Source: Rhodobacterales bacterium HKCCSP123
GTDB taxonomy: Bacteria > Pseudomonadota > Alphaproteobacteria > Rhodobacterales > Rhodobacteraceae
Direction: 5' to 3'
Length of the DNA stretch: 32,854 nucleotides
NCBI GenBank assembly: GCA_015689745.1
Contig: WVSO01000034.1
Coordinates: 1-32,854 of the forward strand
Part shown: piece by piece, positions 23,846 to 30,950 of the stretch
How positions within the stretch are numbered: the stretch's first letter is position 1
How the letters are laid out: every line of letters begins with the position of its first letter
Translations under genes and position numbers: made by a program
Notes under the pieces: model-generated
The model's input: the letters and a program-made list of their open reading frames with translations, nothing else
Database searches by the model: none
What the model was told of the DNA's origin: nothing

Positions 23846-24472
23846 CTAGCGCCCCTCGCACATCTCCTTGATCCTCTGGAGAATTTCCGGTTTTCCACCG
23901 CGCGCGTCCTCGGCGATATGCGCGGCCTGTTCCATCAGGTGCTCGGGCAGCGTGATCCGATCGACCAGGCCGAAGGCATAAGCCTCGTCCGCGCTGAACT
24001 TCTGCCCGCCGAGAAGCAACAGCTTCGTCCGCGCCGGACCCATCAGCGCCACCAGCCGCCCGGGGTCCGAGGGCTGCGGCAGGAAGCCCAGCTTCGCCAC
24101 CGGGTAGAAGAACCGCGCGTTCGGCACCGAGATGCGGATATCGCAGGCGAGCGCCATCCCGAAGGCACCGCCCGCAAGCGTTCCGTTCAGCGCCGCGATG
24201 GTCAGGCAGGGCAAAGCCGCGATCCCGCCCGAGACCTGTTCCCAGAGCGGCGATGTCGCGAGCCCCGCCCGCGCCTCGTCCAGGTCGGCACCGGCGGAAA
24301 ACACCTTGTCCCCCGCTCCGGTCAGGATCAGCGCCTTGATGTGCGGATCGACCGTCGCCTCGACCAGGATATCGACGATCCGCGAGAGCATCCCGGCGGT
24401 GAGGGAGTTCGCCTTGTCGGGGCGGTTCAGCGTGATCCGCCACAGCCCGTCCTCGCGCTGGCAGTCGATCAT
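23846..24472 (-). CDS. Crotonase-fold protein, probably not a hydratase
   Basis: A 208-residue enoyl-CoA hydratase/isomerase superfamily protein, shorter than the usual 255-260. The fold is clear: WRITLNRPDKANSLTAGML at the start, VFSAGADLDEA, the oxyanion-loop region AALNGTLAGGAFGMALACD, and SADEAYAFGLVDRI. Aligned by eye with rat enoyl-CoA hydratase, the first catalytic glutamate (GGGCELAM) is glycine here (GGAFGMAL) and the second (GQPEILLG) is valine (YPVAKLG). Hydration of enoyl-CoA is therefore unlikely; isomerase, thioesterase, decarboxylase or non-enzymatic roles remain. Its ATG overlaps the stop of the upstream SDR gene by four bases, so the pair is coupled and may share a pathway on CoA esters. 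Confidence 0.85.
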   Translation of the reverse strand: MIDCQREDGLWRITLNRPDKANSLTAGMLSRIVDILVEATVDPHIKALILTGAGDKVFSAGADLDEARAGLATSPLWEQVSGGIAALPCLTIAALNGTLAGGAFGMALACDIRISVPNARFFYPVAKLGFLPQPSDPGRLVALMGPARTKLLLLGGQKFSADEAYAFGLVDRITLPEHLMEQAAHIAEDARGGKPEILQRIKEMCEGR

Positions 24473-25227
24473 GGCCCCACCCCCACGGCCTTGCGCACGT
24501 CGGGATCCCGAAGCGAGATGTCGTCGCCGAGCCAGGGATCGGCCTCGGGCCCGCACATCCAGACAAGTGCCCTGGCTGGCCATTCCGGCGGAATGTGGTC
24601 GGACCAGTCGAGCTGGCTGACCGGGTTCACGCCCGAGGCCTTGATCTCTCGCTGCATGTCGGTGGCGACCGTGCCGGGCGACAGGCCGAGGGCGCGGATG
24701 CCCTTGTCGCCCAGTTCCTTGTGCAGGCAGGCGGTGAACATCTTCACCCCGGCCTTGGACGTGCAATAGGCGCTCCAGCCCTCGAGCGCGTTCACCGCCG
24801 CGCCGGACGAGATGTTGATGATCGTGCCGCCGCCACGGGCCAGCATCAGCGGCACGGCGGCTCGGGCGCAGTGGAAGACGCCCTTGAGGTTGATGTCGAT
24901 CAGATGGTCCCAGGCCACGGGGTCGGCGCTGGCGATGTGGCTGATCGGCTCGATCACGCCGGCATTGCTGACCAGCACATCGAGCCCGCCGAAGGTGTCG
25001 GCCGCGGCCGCCACGGCGGCTTCGACCTCCCAGTAACGGGTCACGTCGCAGGGCACGGCAAGGGCGGTCGGCCCGATCTCCCCGGCAAGCGCGGTGATCG
25101 CCTCGCGGTCACGCGCCATCAGGACGACATTCGCCCCGGCCTCGGCGAAGCTGCGGGCGGCGGCGGCCCCGATCCCGCGGCTGGCGCCCGTGATCGCGAC
25201 GGTCTTTCCGGTCATGCTGTCCGGCAT
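24469..25227 (-). CDS. Short-chain dehydrogenase/reductase (classical SDR)
   Basis: A 252-residue NAD(P)-dependent oxidoreductase. The cofactor motif TGASRGIG (13-20), the NAG motif (88-90), and the catalytic Ser-Tyr-Lys set S141, Y154 and K158 (in ISSGAAVNALEGWSAYCTSK) are complete. The R after the glycine motif and RD at 39-40 suggest NADP(H) preference. The substrate is unknown. Two starts are possible, 25227 (MPDSMTGK) and 25215; 25227 is preferred for the GGGGAG Shine-Dalgarno nine bases upstream. It is translationally coupled to the crotonase-fold gene and divergent from the DUF2125 gene. Confidence 0.9.
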   Translation of the reverse strand: MPDSMTGKTVAITGASRGIGAAAARSFAEAGANVVLMARDREAITALAGEIGPTALAVPCDVTRYWEVEAAVAAAADTFGGLDVLVSNAGVIEPISHIASADPVAWDHLIDINLKGVFHCARAAVPLMLARGGGTIINISSGAAVNALEGWSAYCTSKAGVKMFTACLHKELGDKGIRALGLSPGTVATDMQREIKASGVNPVSQLDWSDHIPPEWPARALVWMCGPEADPWLGDDISLRDPDVRKAVGVGP

Positions 25228-25335
25228 CGGCGTGCTCCCCTTCTGATCCCCGGTTGGTCCCCTCGGCCCCAGAGCTACCGCGCCGCGCCGCGCGGGGCCA
25301 GCCCCATGCGACGGCGACCGGCGGGTATCCCGCCC

Positions 25336-25364
25336 TTGACCCACGACGCGCGGGCCGCGAACAT
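25336..25364 (+). promoter_or_regulatory. Weak candidate promoter for the DUF2125 gene
   Basis: TTGACC (25336-25341) followed after 17 bases by GAACAT (25359-25364). The -35 is good and the -10 weak. Placement is right, with a start about 25 bases before the ATG. Confidence 0.27.
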
Positions 25365-25395
25365 CGGCGCATCATTTCAGCATCGGATGGATCCC

Positions 25396-26889
25396 ATGCC
25401 AAAGACGACCCTCCTTACCCTGACCCTTTCCGTCGCCGCGTTCGGCGCCTCTGGTCCTGCCTTGGCGCTCACCGCCGACGAGCTCTGGGCACAGTGGCAA
25501 TCGCAGGCCGCCGCCACGGGCCAGTCCATGGCCGCGACCGAGGTCGTGCCCGGCAGCGGGAGCCTCACGCTCAACGGACTCACCACCACCTTCAGCGACG
25601 GCGAGGTGTCGATGGTGGGGCGCGTGGATCAGCTGGTCATGACCGAGAACGGCGACGGGTCGGTCTCGATCGACATCTCGGACCGCTACGATGTCACCAT
25701 CACCTTCGTGCCCGATCCCGGCACTCCGCCGGTGAACCTCGGGATCATCCTGAACGCGCCCGACCTCGAGATGACGGCGAGCGGCACGCCCGAGGCGATC
25801 GTCTACCAGTATTCCGCGCCGATGGTCACGGTCGAGGACGGACCGATCACCGGCGGCGACGGGCCGCCGCCCACGATCGACATGACCATCGCCATCGCGG
25901 ATGTCGAAGCCACCTACCAGGTCGATGCGAGCGACCCGACCAACCTGGGTTACGACACCAGCTCGTCCTTCTCTTCCATGGCGGGTGCGGTGAACATCCT
26001 GCCGCCCCCGGGAGAGGAAGGGCGGATGAAGCTGGTCCTGTCGGCGGGCGCCACGACCTCCACCGGCAGCGGACGGCTGGGCAACATCGCCGAGCTTGCG
26101 GCGAACCCCGACATGATCCCGACGGGTTTCGACCTCAACGGCGCATTCGAATACGAGAGCCTCGGCCTCGAGTTGACCTTCGAGCACCCGCGCGATGCGT
26201 TCACCGTGATCGCATCGAACGAGGGCGGCAGCCTGTCGAGCAGCTTCTCCGAGGCGGCGCTGGCCTACCGCCTGACGACGACGGGCAGTTCGACCTATGT
26301 GGCGGGGGCGGAGATCCCGGTGCCGGTCGAATTCTCGGTCGAGAGCGCCGAGCTCGCCCTCAGCGTCCCCCTCGCGCCGAGCGGCGACAGCCAGCCGGTG
26401 GCGATGCGGATCGCCTACCAGGACCTCGTCCTCGGGGCGGGGGTCTGGCAGATGGCCGATCCGACCGGGTCCTTCCCGCGCGATCCGTTGACCGTGATCG
26501 CCGACCTCAGCGGCAGCCTGCGCGTGCTGGAAAGTCTGCTCGCCGCCGACATGGACGCCGGCCCGCCGCCCGTTGAGTTGCAGCAGATGACGCTGAACGA
26601 ATTGCGGGTGTCCGCCGCCGGGGCCACGCTGACCGGCACAGGCAGCGCCGAGTTCGCACCGGGCCCCGTGCCGATGCCGGTGGGGTCGGTCGACCTGCAG
26701 CTGTCGGGCGGCCTCGCGCTTCTCGATACGCTTCAGGCAACCGGGATCGTGCCGATCGAACAACTCGCGATGGCGCGCGGGATGCTGGGTGCCTTCGCCC
26801 GGCCGGGCGCCACGCCCGACACGCTGGAATCGACGATCGAGTTCACCGAGGGCGGCGGAATCACGGCGAACGGCGTTCCGCTTCAATAA
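25396..26889 (+). CDS. Secreted DUF2125 family protein
   Basis: A 497-residue predicted periplasmic protein. The N-terminus MPKTTLLTLTLSVAAFGASGPALA is a Sec signal peptide, cleaved before LTADELW. The mature protein is a long run of beta strands alternating with turns, with regular VTIDISDRYDVTITF-type segments and no cysteine or enzyme motif, as in DUF2125 proteins of alphaproteobacteria. Its strand repetitiveness resembles AsmA/TamB-like scaffolds, which is only an impression. Start 25396 is preferred because GGATGG lies five bases before; an ATG at 25387 would add three residues. A strong hairpin follows the stop. Function unknown. Confidence 0.82.
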   Translation: MPKTTLLTLTLSVAAFGASGPALALTADELWAQWQSQAAATGQSMAATEVVPGSGSLTLNGLTTTFSDGEVSMVGRVDQLVMTENGDGSVSIDISDRYDVTITFVPDPGTPPVNLGIILNAPDLEMTASGTPEAIVYQYSAPMVTVEDGPITGGDGPPPTIDMTIAIADVEATYQVDASDPTNLGYDTSSSFSSMAGAVNILPPPGEEGRMKLVLSAGATTSTGSGRLGNIAELAANPDMIPTGFDLNGAFEYESLGLELTFEHPRDAFTVIASNEGGSLSSSFSEAALAYRLTTTGSSTYVAGAEIPVPVEFSVESAELALSVPLAPSGDSQPVAMRIAYQDLVLGAGVWQMADPTGSFPRDPLTVIADLSGSLRVLESLLAADMDAGPPPVELQQMTLNELRVSAAGATLTGTGSAEFAPGPVPMPVGSVDLQLSGGLALLDTLQATGIVPIEQLAMARGMLGAFARPGATPDTLESTIEFTEGGGITANGVPLQ

Positions 26890-26906
26890 GTCCTCGAGAC
26901 CGGCGC

Positions 26907-26934
26907 GGCCCGCCTCCGGAACCGGGGGCGGGCC
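26907..26934 (+). terminator. Hairpin terminator candidate after the DUF2125 gene
   Basis: GGCCCGCC (26907-26914) and GGCGGGCC (26927-26934) form an 8-bp perfect stem, with an inner CCGG-AA-CCGG continuing the structure. The following bases GTGGTCTGTCTT are only moderately T-rich, so termination may be partial or the structure may be a 3' stabiliser. Confidence 0.5.
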
Positions 26935-26944
26935 GTGGTCTGTC

Positions 26945-26973
26945 TTGCGCAGGGGGCGGGACGGCACTAGGTC
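26945..26973 (+). promoter_or_regulatory. Candidate promoter for the pmbA-IMPase unit
   Basis: TTGCGC (26945-26950) and TAGGTC (26968-26973) with a 17-base spacer, about 34 bases before the pmbA ATG. The TAGG -10 recurs at two other promoters in the window. Confidence 0.33.
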
Positions 26974-27006
26974 CGGTACCAATCCCATGACAAGGTGCCT
27001 GTCCGC

Positions 27007-28353
27007 ATGTCCGAGCCTCTCGCCCCCCTGACCGATGCCCTGCTCGAGGCCGCTGTTCGTGCAGGTGCCGATGCCGCCGATGCCATCGCCGTCGACGGAA
27101 CCTCCCTGTCGATCGGGGTGCGCGCGGGGGCACTGGAACAGGCCGAAAGGTCCGAGGGGGTGGAAATCGGCTTGCGCGTCATGGTCGGGCCCCGTCAGGC
27201 CTGCGTCTCGGCCTCGGACACACGACCCGAGACGCTGCGCGAAATGGCCGAGCGCGCCGTGGCCATGGCGCGGCTTGCGCCCGAGGACCCGACCATCGGG
27301 CTTGCCGATCCCTCGCAGCTGAGCGTGGTGCGCGACGGGCGTGCGCTCGACATGTCGGACCCCGGGGCCGACCCGGACCCGGCCGCGCTCGAGGAGGCCG
27401 CCCGCCGGGCCGAGGCCGCCGCGCTGGCCGTCGCGGGCGTGAGCCAGGTGCAATCGGCAAGCGCAGGCTTCTCGCGCCGCCGCATCCACCTTGCCGCGAC
27501 GAACGGGTTTTCCGGCGGGTACGAGCGGTCGGACCACGGGCTTGGCTGTGTCGCCATCACCGGCGAAGGTCTGGGGATGGAGCGCGATTATTTCGGCGAC
27601 GGGCGCAACCACGCCGCCGACCTGATGACCCCGGAAGAGGTCGGGCGCATCGCGGGCGAACGCACCGTGGCCCGCGCGGGCGCGCGGAAGCCGAAGACCG
27701 GGGCCTTTCCGGTGATCTATGACGAGCGGATTTCCTCGGGCCTGGTCGGGCATCTGCTGGCCGCCACCAATGGCAGCGCCATCGCGCGCGGCGCATCCTG
27801 GGCGCGCGACCTTCTGGGCGAGACGGTGCTACCGAAGGGCCTGTCGCTGATCGAGGACCCGCACCGCCCGCGGACCTCTGGCTCCAAGCCCTTCGATGCC
27901 GAGGGGTTGCCGACCGCTCGGCGCGCGATCGTCGAGGACGGCGTGCTGACCGGCTGGACGCTCGACCTTGCCACTGCGCGGAAGCTCGGGATGGCCTCGA
28001 CCGCGAACGCGAGCCGCGGAACGTCGTCGCCGCCCTCGCCCAGCGTGGGGAACGTGGCGCTGACCCAAGGCGAGACCGACCTTGCCGGGCTGATGGCCGA
28101 GATGGGCACGGGCCTTCTCATCACCTCGATGATCGGCTCGTCGATCAACCCGACGACGGGCGACTATTCCCGTGGGGCCTCGGGGTTCTGGGTGCAGAAC
28201 GGCGAGATCGCCTACCCGGTCAACGAATGCACGGTGGCGGGCAACCTGCGTGACATGCTCAGGACGATCCGGCCCGCGAACGACGCGCGCGCGCATCTGA
28301 GCCGCGTGGTGCCCTCGCTCCTGGTCGAGGGTCTGACCCTTGCCGGCGCCTGA
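27007..28353 (+). CDS. pmbA: PmbA/TldE family protein
   Basis: A 448-residue member of the TldD/PmbA family. PmbA (TldE) pairs with TldD to form a heteromeric metalloprotease that trims peptides such as microcin B17 precursors and antitoxins. This protein lacks the HExxxH metal motif of TldD, as expected for the TldE partner. Family blocks are visible in SASAGFSRRRIHLAATNGFSGGYE-type sequence (about 153-180), PVIYDERISSGLVGHLL, and GTGLLITSMIGSSINPTTGDYSRGASGFW near the C-terminus. No tldD lies in the window. The ATG at 27007 is chosen over a GTG at 26995. The 3' end overlaps the IMPase gene by 14 bases. Confidence 0.9.
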   Translation: MSEPLAPLTDALLEAAVRAGADAADAIAVDGTSLSIGVRAGALEQAERSEGVEIGLRVMVGPRQACVSASDTRPETLREMAERAVAMARLAPEDPTIGLADPSQLSVVRDGRALDMSDPGADPDPAALEEAARRAEAAALAVAGVSQVQSASAGFSRRRIHLAATNGFSGGYERSDHGLGCVAITGEGLGMERDYFGDGRNHAADLMTPEEVGRIAGERTVARAGARKPKTGAFPVIYDERISSGLVGHLLAATNGSAIARGASWARDLLGETVLPKGLSLIEDPHRPRTSGSKPFDAEGLPTARRAIVEDGVLTGWTLDLATARKLGMASTANASRGTSSPPSPSVGNVALTQGETDLAGLMAEMGTGLLITSMIGSSINPTTGDYSRGASGFWVQNGEIAYPVNECTVAGNLRDMLRTIRPANDARAHLSRVVPSLLVEGLTLAGA

Positions 28354-29125
28354 CGCCACCGAGGACCTTGCGCTGCTGATCGAGGCGGCGCGGGGGGCGG
28401 GGCGGATCGCCGCGCGCTATTTCCGCGACGACCCCGAGACCTGGGACAAGCCCGATGGCACGGGCCCCGTGACCGAGGCCGACCTTGCCGTCGACGACAT
28501 GCTGCGCGACCGGCTGATGGACGCGCGCCCCGGCTACGGCTGGTTGTCGGAAGAAACGCCGGACAGCCAGGAGCGGCTGACGGCGGAGCGCGTCTTCGTG
28601 GTCGATCCCATCGACGGGACCCGCGCCTTCATCGAGGGGAGCTCCGCTTTTTCGCATTCGCTGGCGGTGGTCGAGGGCGGCAAGGTCATCGCCGCGGTCG
28701 TCTACCTGCCCATCCGCGGAAAGCTTTACGCCGCTTCGAAGGGCGGGGGCGCGACGCTGAACGATGCGCCGATCCGTGCCTCGGACACCGCCCGCCTGCA
28801 CGAGGCCGAGGTGCTGGCGACGAAGCACACGCTCTCGCCCGCGCATTGGCCGCGCGGCGTGCCGCCGGTGACGCGGGCCTATCGCCCGTCGCTCGCCTAT
28901 CGCATGGCGCTGGTGGGCGAAGGGCGTTTCGACGCGATGGTGACCTTTCGCGCGACCTGGGAGTGGGACATCGCGGCAGGCGCGCTGATCATCGAGGAGG
29001 CCGGCGGCCGCGTGACCGATGCGGCCGGCGCCGTCCTGAGCTTCAACCGGCAGGTCCCGCAGGTGCCCGGTGTGCTGGCCGCAGGCGGCGCGCTGCATGC
29101 ACCGCTTCTGCAGGCGAAGGGCTAG
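28340..29125 (+). CDS. Inositol monophosphatase family phosphatase (possible CysQ)
   Basis: A 261-residue Mg-dependent, lithium-sensitive-type phosphatase. The metal-site motifs are complete: the glutamates of GWLSEETP (E71-E72), DPIDGTRAFIEG (89-100), and WEWDIAAGALIIEEAGG near residue 220. The family includes inositol-1-phosphatase, histidinol phosphatase and CysQ, which removes phosphate from PAP, the by-product of PAPS-using enzymes. The Ser/Ala-rich loop after DPIDGT (RAFIEGSSAFSHSLA) resembles CysQ-like members, but I cannot decide between them. The start is a TTG at 28340 after GAGGG; no ATG occurs for the next 50 codons. It overlaps pmbA by 14 bases. Confidence 0.85.
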   Translation: MPAPDATEDLALLIEAARGAGRIAARYFRDDPETWDKPDGTGPVTEADLAVDDMLRDRLMDARPGYGWLSEETPDSQERLTAERVFVVDPIDGTRAFIEGSSAFSHSLAVVEGGKVIAAVVYLPIRGKLYAASKGGGATLNDAPIRASDTARLHEAEVLATKHTLSPAHWPRGVPPVTRAYRPSLAYRMALVGEGRFDAMVTFRATWEWDIAAGALIIEEAGGRVTDAAGAVLSFNRQVPQVPGVLAAGGALHAPLLQAKG

Positions 29126-29217
29126 ACGGACATCGGCGCCGCGGCCATCGACAGCGATGCAAGCACGGAGAGCATGAGGAGTGTTGCGACGGCGATGAGG
29201 CTGATGCGAAAGGTCAT
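29122..29217 (-). CDS. Candidate 31-residue hydrophobic small protein
   Basis: MTFRISLIAVATLLMLSVLASLSMAAAPMSV is interrupted here only by length: a basic start (R4), a 20-residue hydrophobic core and a small polar tail, either a single membrane helix or a bare signal peptide ending in AAAP. The stop overlaps the IMPase stop (CTAG), tail to tail. No Shine-Dalgarno is evident ahead of 29217, so translation is unproven. No family was recognised. Confidence 0.3.
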   Translation of the reverse strand: MTFRISLIAVATLLMLSVLASLSMAAAPMSV

Positions 29218-29314
29218 GGCTGCTTGAAATCCGGGTCTCGAAATCTTCGCCGACCGGAGGGGCGCTCTCCGTGCCTGCACGAGACAGGGTAGGCGGGGAA
29301 GCGGACCCATGCGA

Positions 29315-29330
29315 GTAAGGCAAGCCTTAC
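29315..29330. promoter_or_regulatory. Operator-like palindrome upstream of the DUF4170-waaA promoter
   Basis: GTAAGGC-AA-GCCTTAC is a perfect 7-bp inverted repeat with a two-base centre. It ends nine bases before the -35 of the DUF4170-waaA-lpxK promoter, a natural place for an activator or repressor. It is also 98 bases upstream of the small minus-strand frame. No regulator is identified. Confidence 0.5.
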
Positions 29331-29339
29331 CCTGCGCGC

Positions 29340-29367
29340 TTGACCCCGGCGGGCCAATGCCTAGGGT
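29340..29367 (+). promoter_or_regulatory. Candidate promoter for DUF4170-waaA-lpxK
   Basis: TTGACC (29340-29345) and TAGGGT (29362-29367) with a 16-base spacer; start expected near 29374, giving a 36-nt leader. The -35 is five of six to consensus. Confidence 0.45.
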
Positions 29368-29409
29368 GCGCCGCGATCCGCCCCCTTGGACCGGAAGGAC
29401 CCCCAGATC

Positions 29410-29655
29410 ATGACCCAGCGCCTGCACCTCGTCTTCGGCGGAGAGCTGACGGACCCGCAAGGGACCGAGTTCCGCAACATGGATGACATCCATCTCGTCG
29501 GCCTGTTCCCCGATTACGCCAGCGCCTACGACGCGTGGAAGGCCGAGGCGCAGCGCACCGTCGACAACGCGCATACGCGGTACTTCATCGCGCATCTGCA
29601 CCGCCTTCTCGAAGAAGGGTCCGAGGCGTCGGGCACCGAAGAGCTGGGCGGCTGA
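29410..29655 (+). CDS. DUF4170 domain protein
   Basis: An 81-residue protein that regularly precedes waaA in alphaproteobacteria. The start MTQRLHLVFGGELTDPQGTEFRNMDDIHLVGLFPDYASAYDAWKAEAQRTVDNAHTRYFIAHLHRLL shows the DUF4170 core in outline: a strand with VFGGEL, a conserved DDIHLVGLFP, and the basic AEAQRTVDNAHTRYFIAHL helix. No signal peptide or membrane helix is present, so it is cytoplasmic. Function is unknown, but its genetic link to Kdo transfer suggests a role in lipid A maturation. Start 29410 is chosen because GGAAGGA lies ten bases ahead, inside what a TTG at 29386 would make coding. The waaA ATG follows 11 bases past its stop. Confidence 0.85.
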   Translation: MTQRLHLVFGGELTDPQGTEFRNMDDIHLVGLFPDYASAYDAWKAEAQRTVDNAHTRYFIAHLHRLLEEGSEASGTEELGG

Positions 29656-29666
29656 GCGCGCCCGCG

Positions 29667-30950
29667 ATGTCCGGATCCTTCGCCCTCGGCGTCTACCTCG
29701 CCTGGTCGGCCCGCTTTGGCCGCGGTTTCGCCGAGCGCAAGCTGCGCGAGCGCGTGGCCGCGGGCAAGGAGGACCCGGCGCGCCTCGACGAACGGCGCGG
29801 GATCGCGGGCAGGCCCCGGCCCGAGGGGCCGCTGATCTGGTTCCACGCCGCCAGCGTGGGCGAGTCGCTGGCCCTGCTCGAGCTGATCCGGACCCTCCTG
29901 GCCGAGCGGCCGGACCTGACGGTCCTGGTCACGACCGGAACGGTCACCTCGGCCGCCGTCATGGCAGACCGCCTGCCCGGGGGCGCGCTGCACCAATACG
30001 TGCCGCTGGATGCCCGCCCCTTCGTGCGTCGCTTTCTCGAGCATTGGCGGCCCGACCTCGCCGTCTGGACGGAAAGCGAGCTCTGGCCGACGCTGATCTG
30101 CGAGACCCATGCGCGCGGCGTGCCGATGGTCCTGCTCAACGCGCGGATGTCGAAGGCGAGCCATGACCGCTGGCGCTTCCTGCACGGGATGGCGCGCAGC
30201 CTGCTTGGGCGGTTCGACCTGGCGCTGGTGCAGGACGACCTGACCGAGATCTACCTGCGACGGCTCGGCATGCCGCCGACCCGGATGGAGGTGACCGGGA
30301 CGCTGAAGGAAGGGGCCGCGGCCCTGCCGGTGAACGAGGCCGAGCTGTCGGTCATGCGCAGCGAGATCGGCGGGCGACCGGTCTGGGTCGCGTCCTCGAC
30401 CCACCCCGGCGAGGAGGAGATGGTGCTCGAGGCGCACCGCATCGCGCTCAGGACCAACCCGCGGCTCCTGCTGATCCTCGTGCCACGCCACCCCGAACGG
30501 GGCGAGGAGATTGCCGCGATGCTGGATGAAGGCGGCTGGGTCTACACGCGCCGAAGCCTCGGCGAGGGTCCCGAGCCCGAGGCGGGCGTCTATCTCGCCG
30601 ACACGATCGGCGAACTGGGCCTGTGGTACCGCCTTGCGCCGGTCAGCTTCGTGGGTGGCTCCTGGGTGCCGATCGGCGGTCACAACCCGTTCGAGCCCGC
30701 GGCGCTCGGTTCGGCGATCCTGCACGGGCCCTATGTCACGAATTTCGTGGACATCTACCAGCGCCTTGCCGAGGCGCGGGCCGCCCGGCTCGTATCGGCG
30801 CCGCAGCCCTTGGCCGAGGCGGTGGACGACCTCCTGTCACCCGACCGCGCCGCGGCCATGGCCCATGCCGCCTGGGAGGTTGTCTCGGCAGGTGCGGATG
30901 TGACCGAACGGGCGAAAGCCGCCCTTCTCGACAAGCTGGACGGAGCCTGA
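29667..30950 (+). CDS. waaA: 3-deoxy-D-manno-octulosonate (Kdo) transferase WaaA/KdtA
   Basis: A 427-residue glycosyltransferase that attaches Kdo to lipid IVA at the cytoplasmic face of the inner membrane. The acceptor-side base lies in WFHAASVGESLALLELI (about 53-69, glutamate of SVGE). The GT-B fold then shows FLEHWRPDLAVWTESELWPTLI, NARMSKAS, VTGTLKEG, SSTHPGEEEMVLEAH and FVGGSWVPIGGHNPFEPAALG. The N-terminus is short, with a moderately hydrophobic first helix (SFALGVYLAWSA) for membrane contact. Whether one or two Kdo are added cannot be read. It lies 11 bases after DUF4170 and its stop overlaps the lpxK start (TGATG). Confidence 0.93.
   Translation: MSGSFALGVYLAWSARFGRGFAERKLRERVAAGKEDPARLDERRGIAGRPRPEGPLIWFHAASVGESLALLELIRTLLAERPDLTVLVTTGTVTSAAVMADRLPGGALHQYVPLDARPFVRRFLEHWRPDLAVWTESELWPTLICETHARGVPMVLLNARMSKASHDRWRFLHGMARSLLGRFDLALVQDDLTEIYLRRLGMPPTRMEVTGTLKEGAAALPVNEAELSVMRSEIGGRPVWVASSTHPGEEEMVLEAHRIALRTNPRLLLILVPRHPERGEEIAAMLDEGGWVYTRRSLGEGPEPEAGVYLADTIGELGLWYRLAPVSFVGGSWVPIGGHNPFEPAALGSAILHGPYVTNFVDIYQRLAEARAARLVSAPQPLAEAVDDLLSPDRAAAMAHAAWEVVSAGADVTERAKAALLDKLDGA

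Noticed and set aside
25372-27753. A 793-codon minus-strand frame opposite DUF2125 and pmbA
   Set aside because: Antisense shadow; crosses the intergenic hairpin and two real genes.
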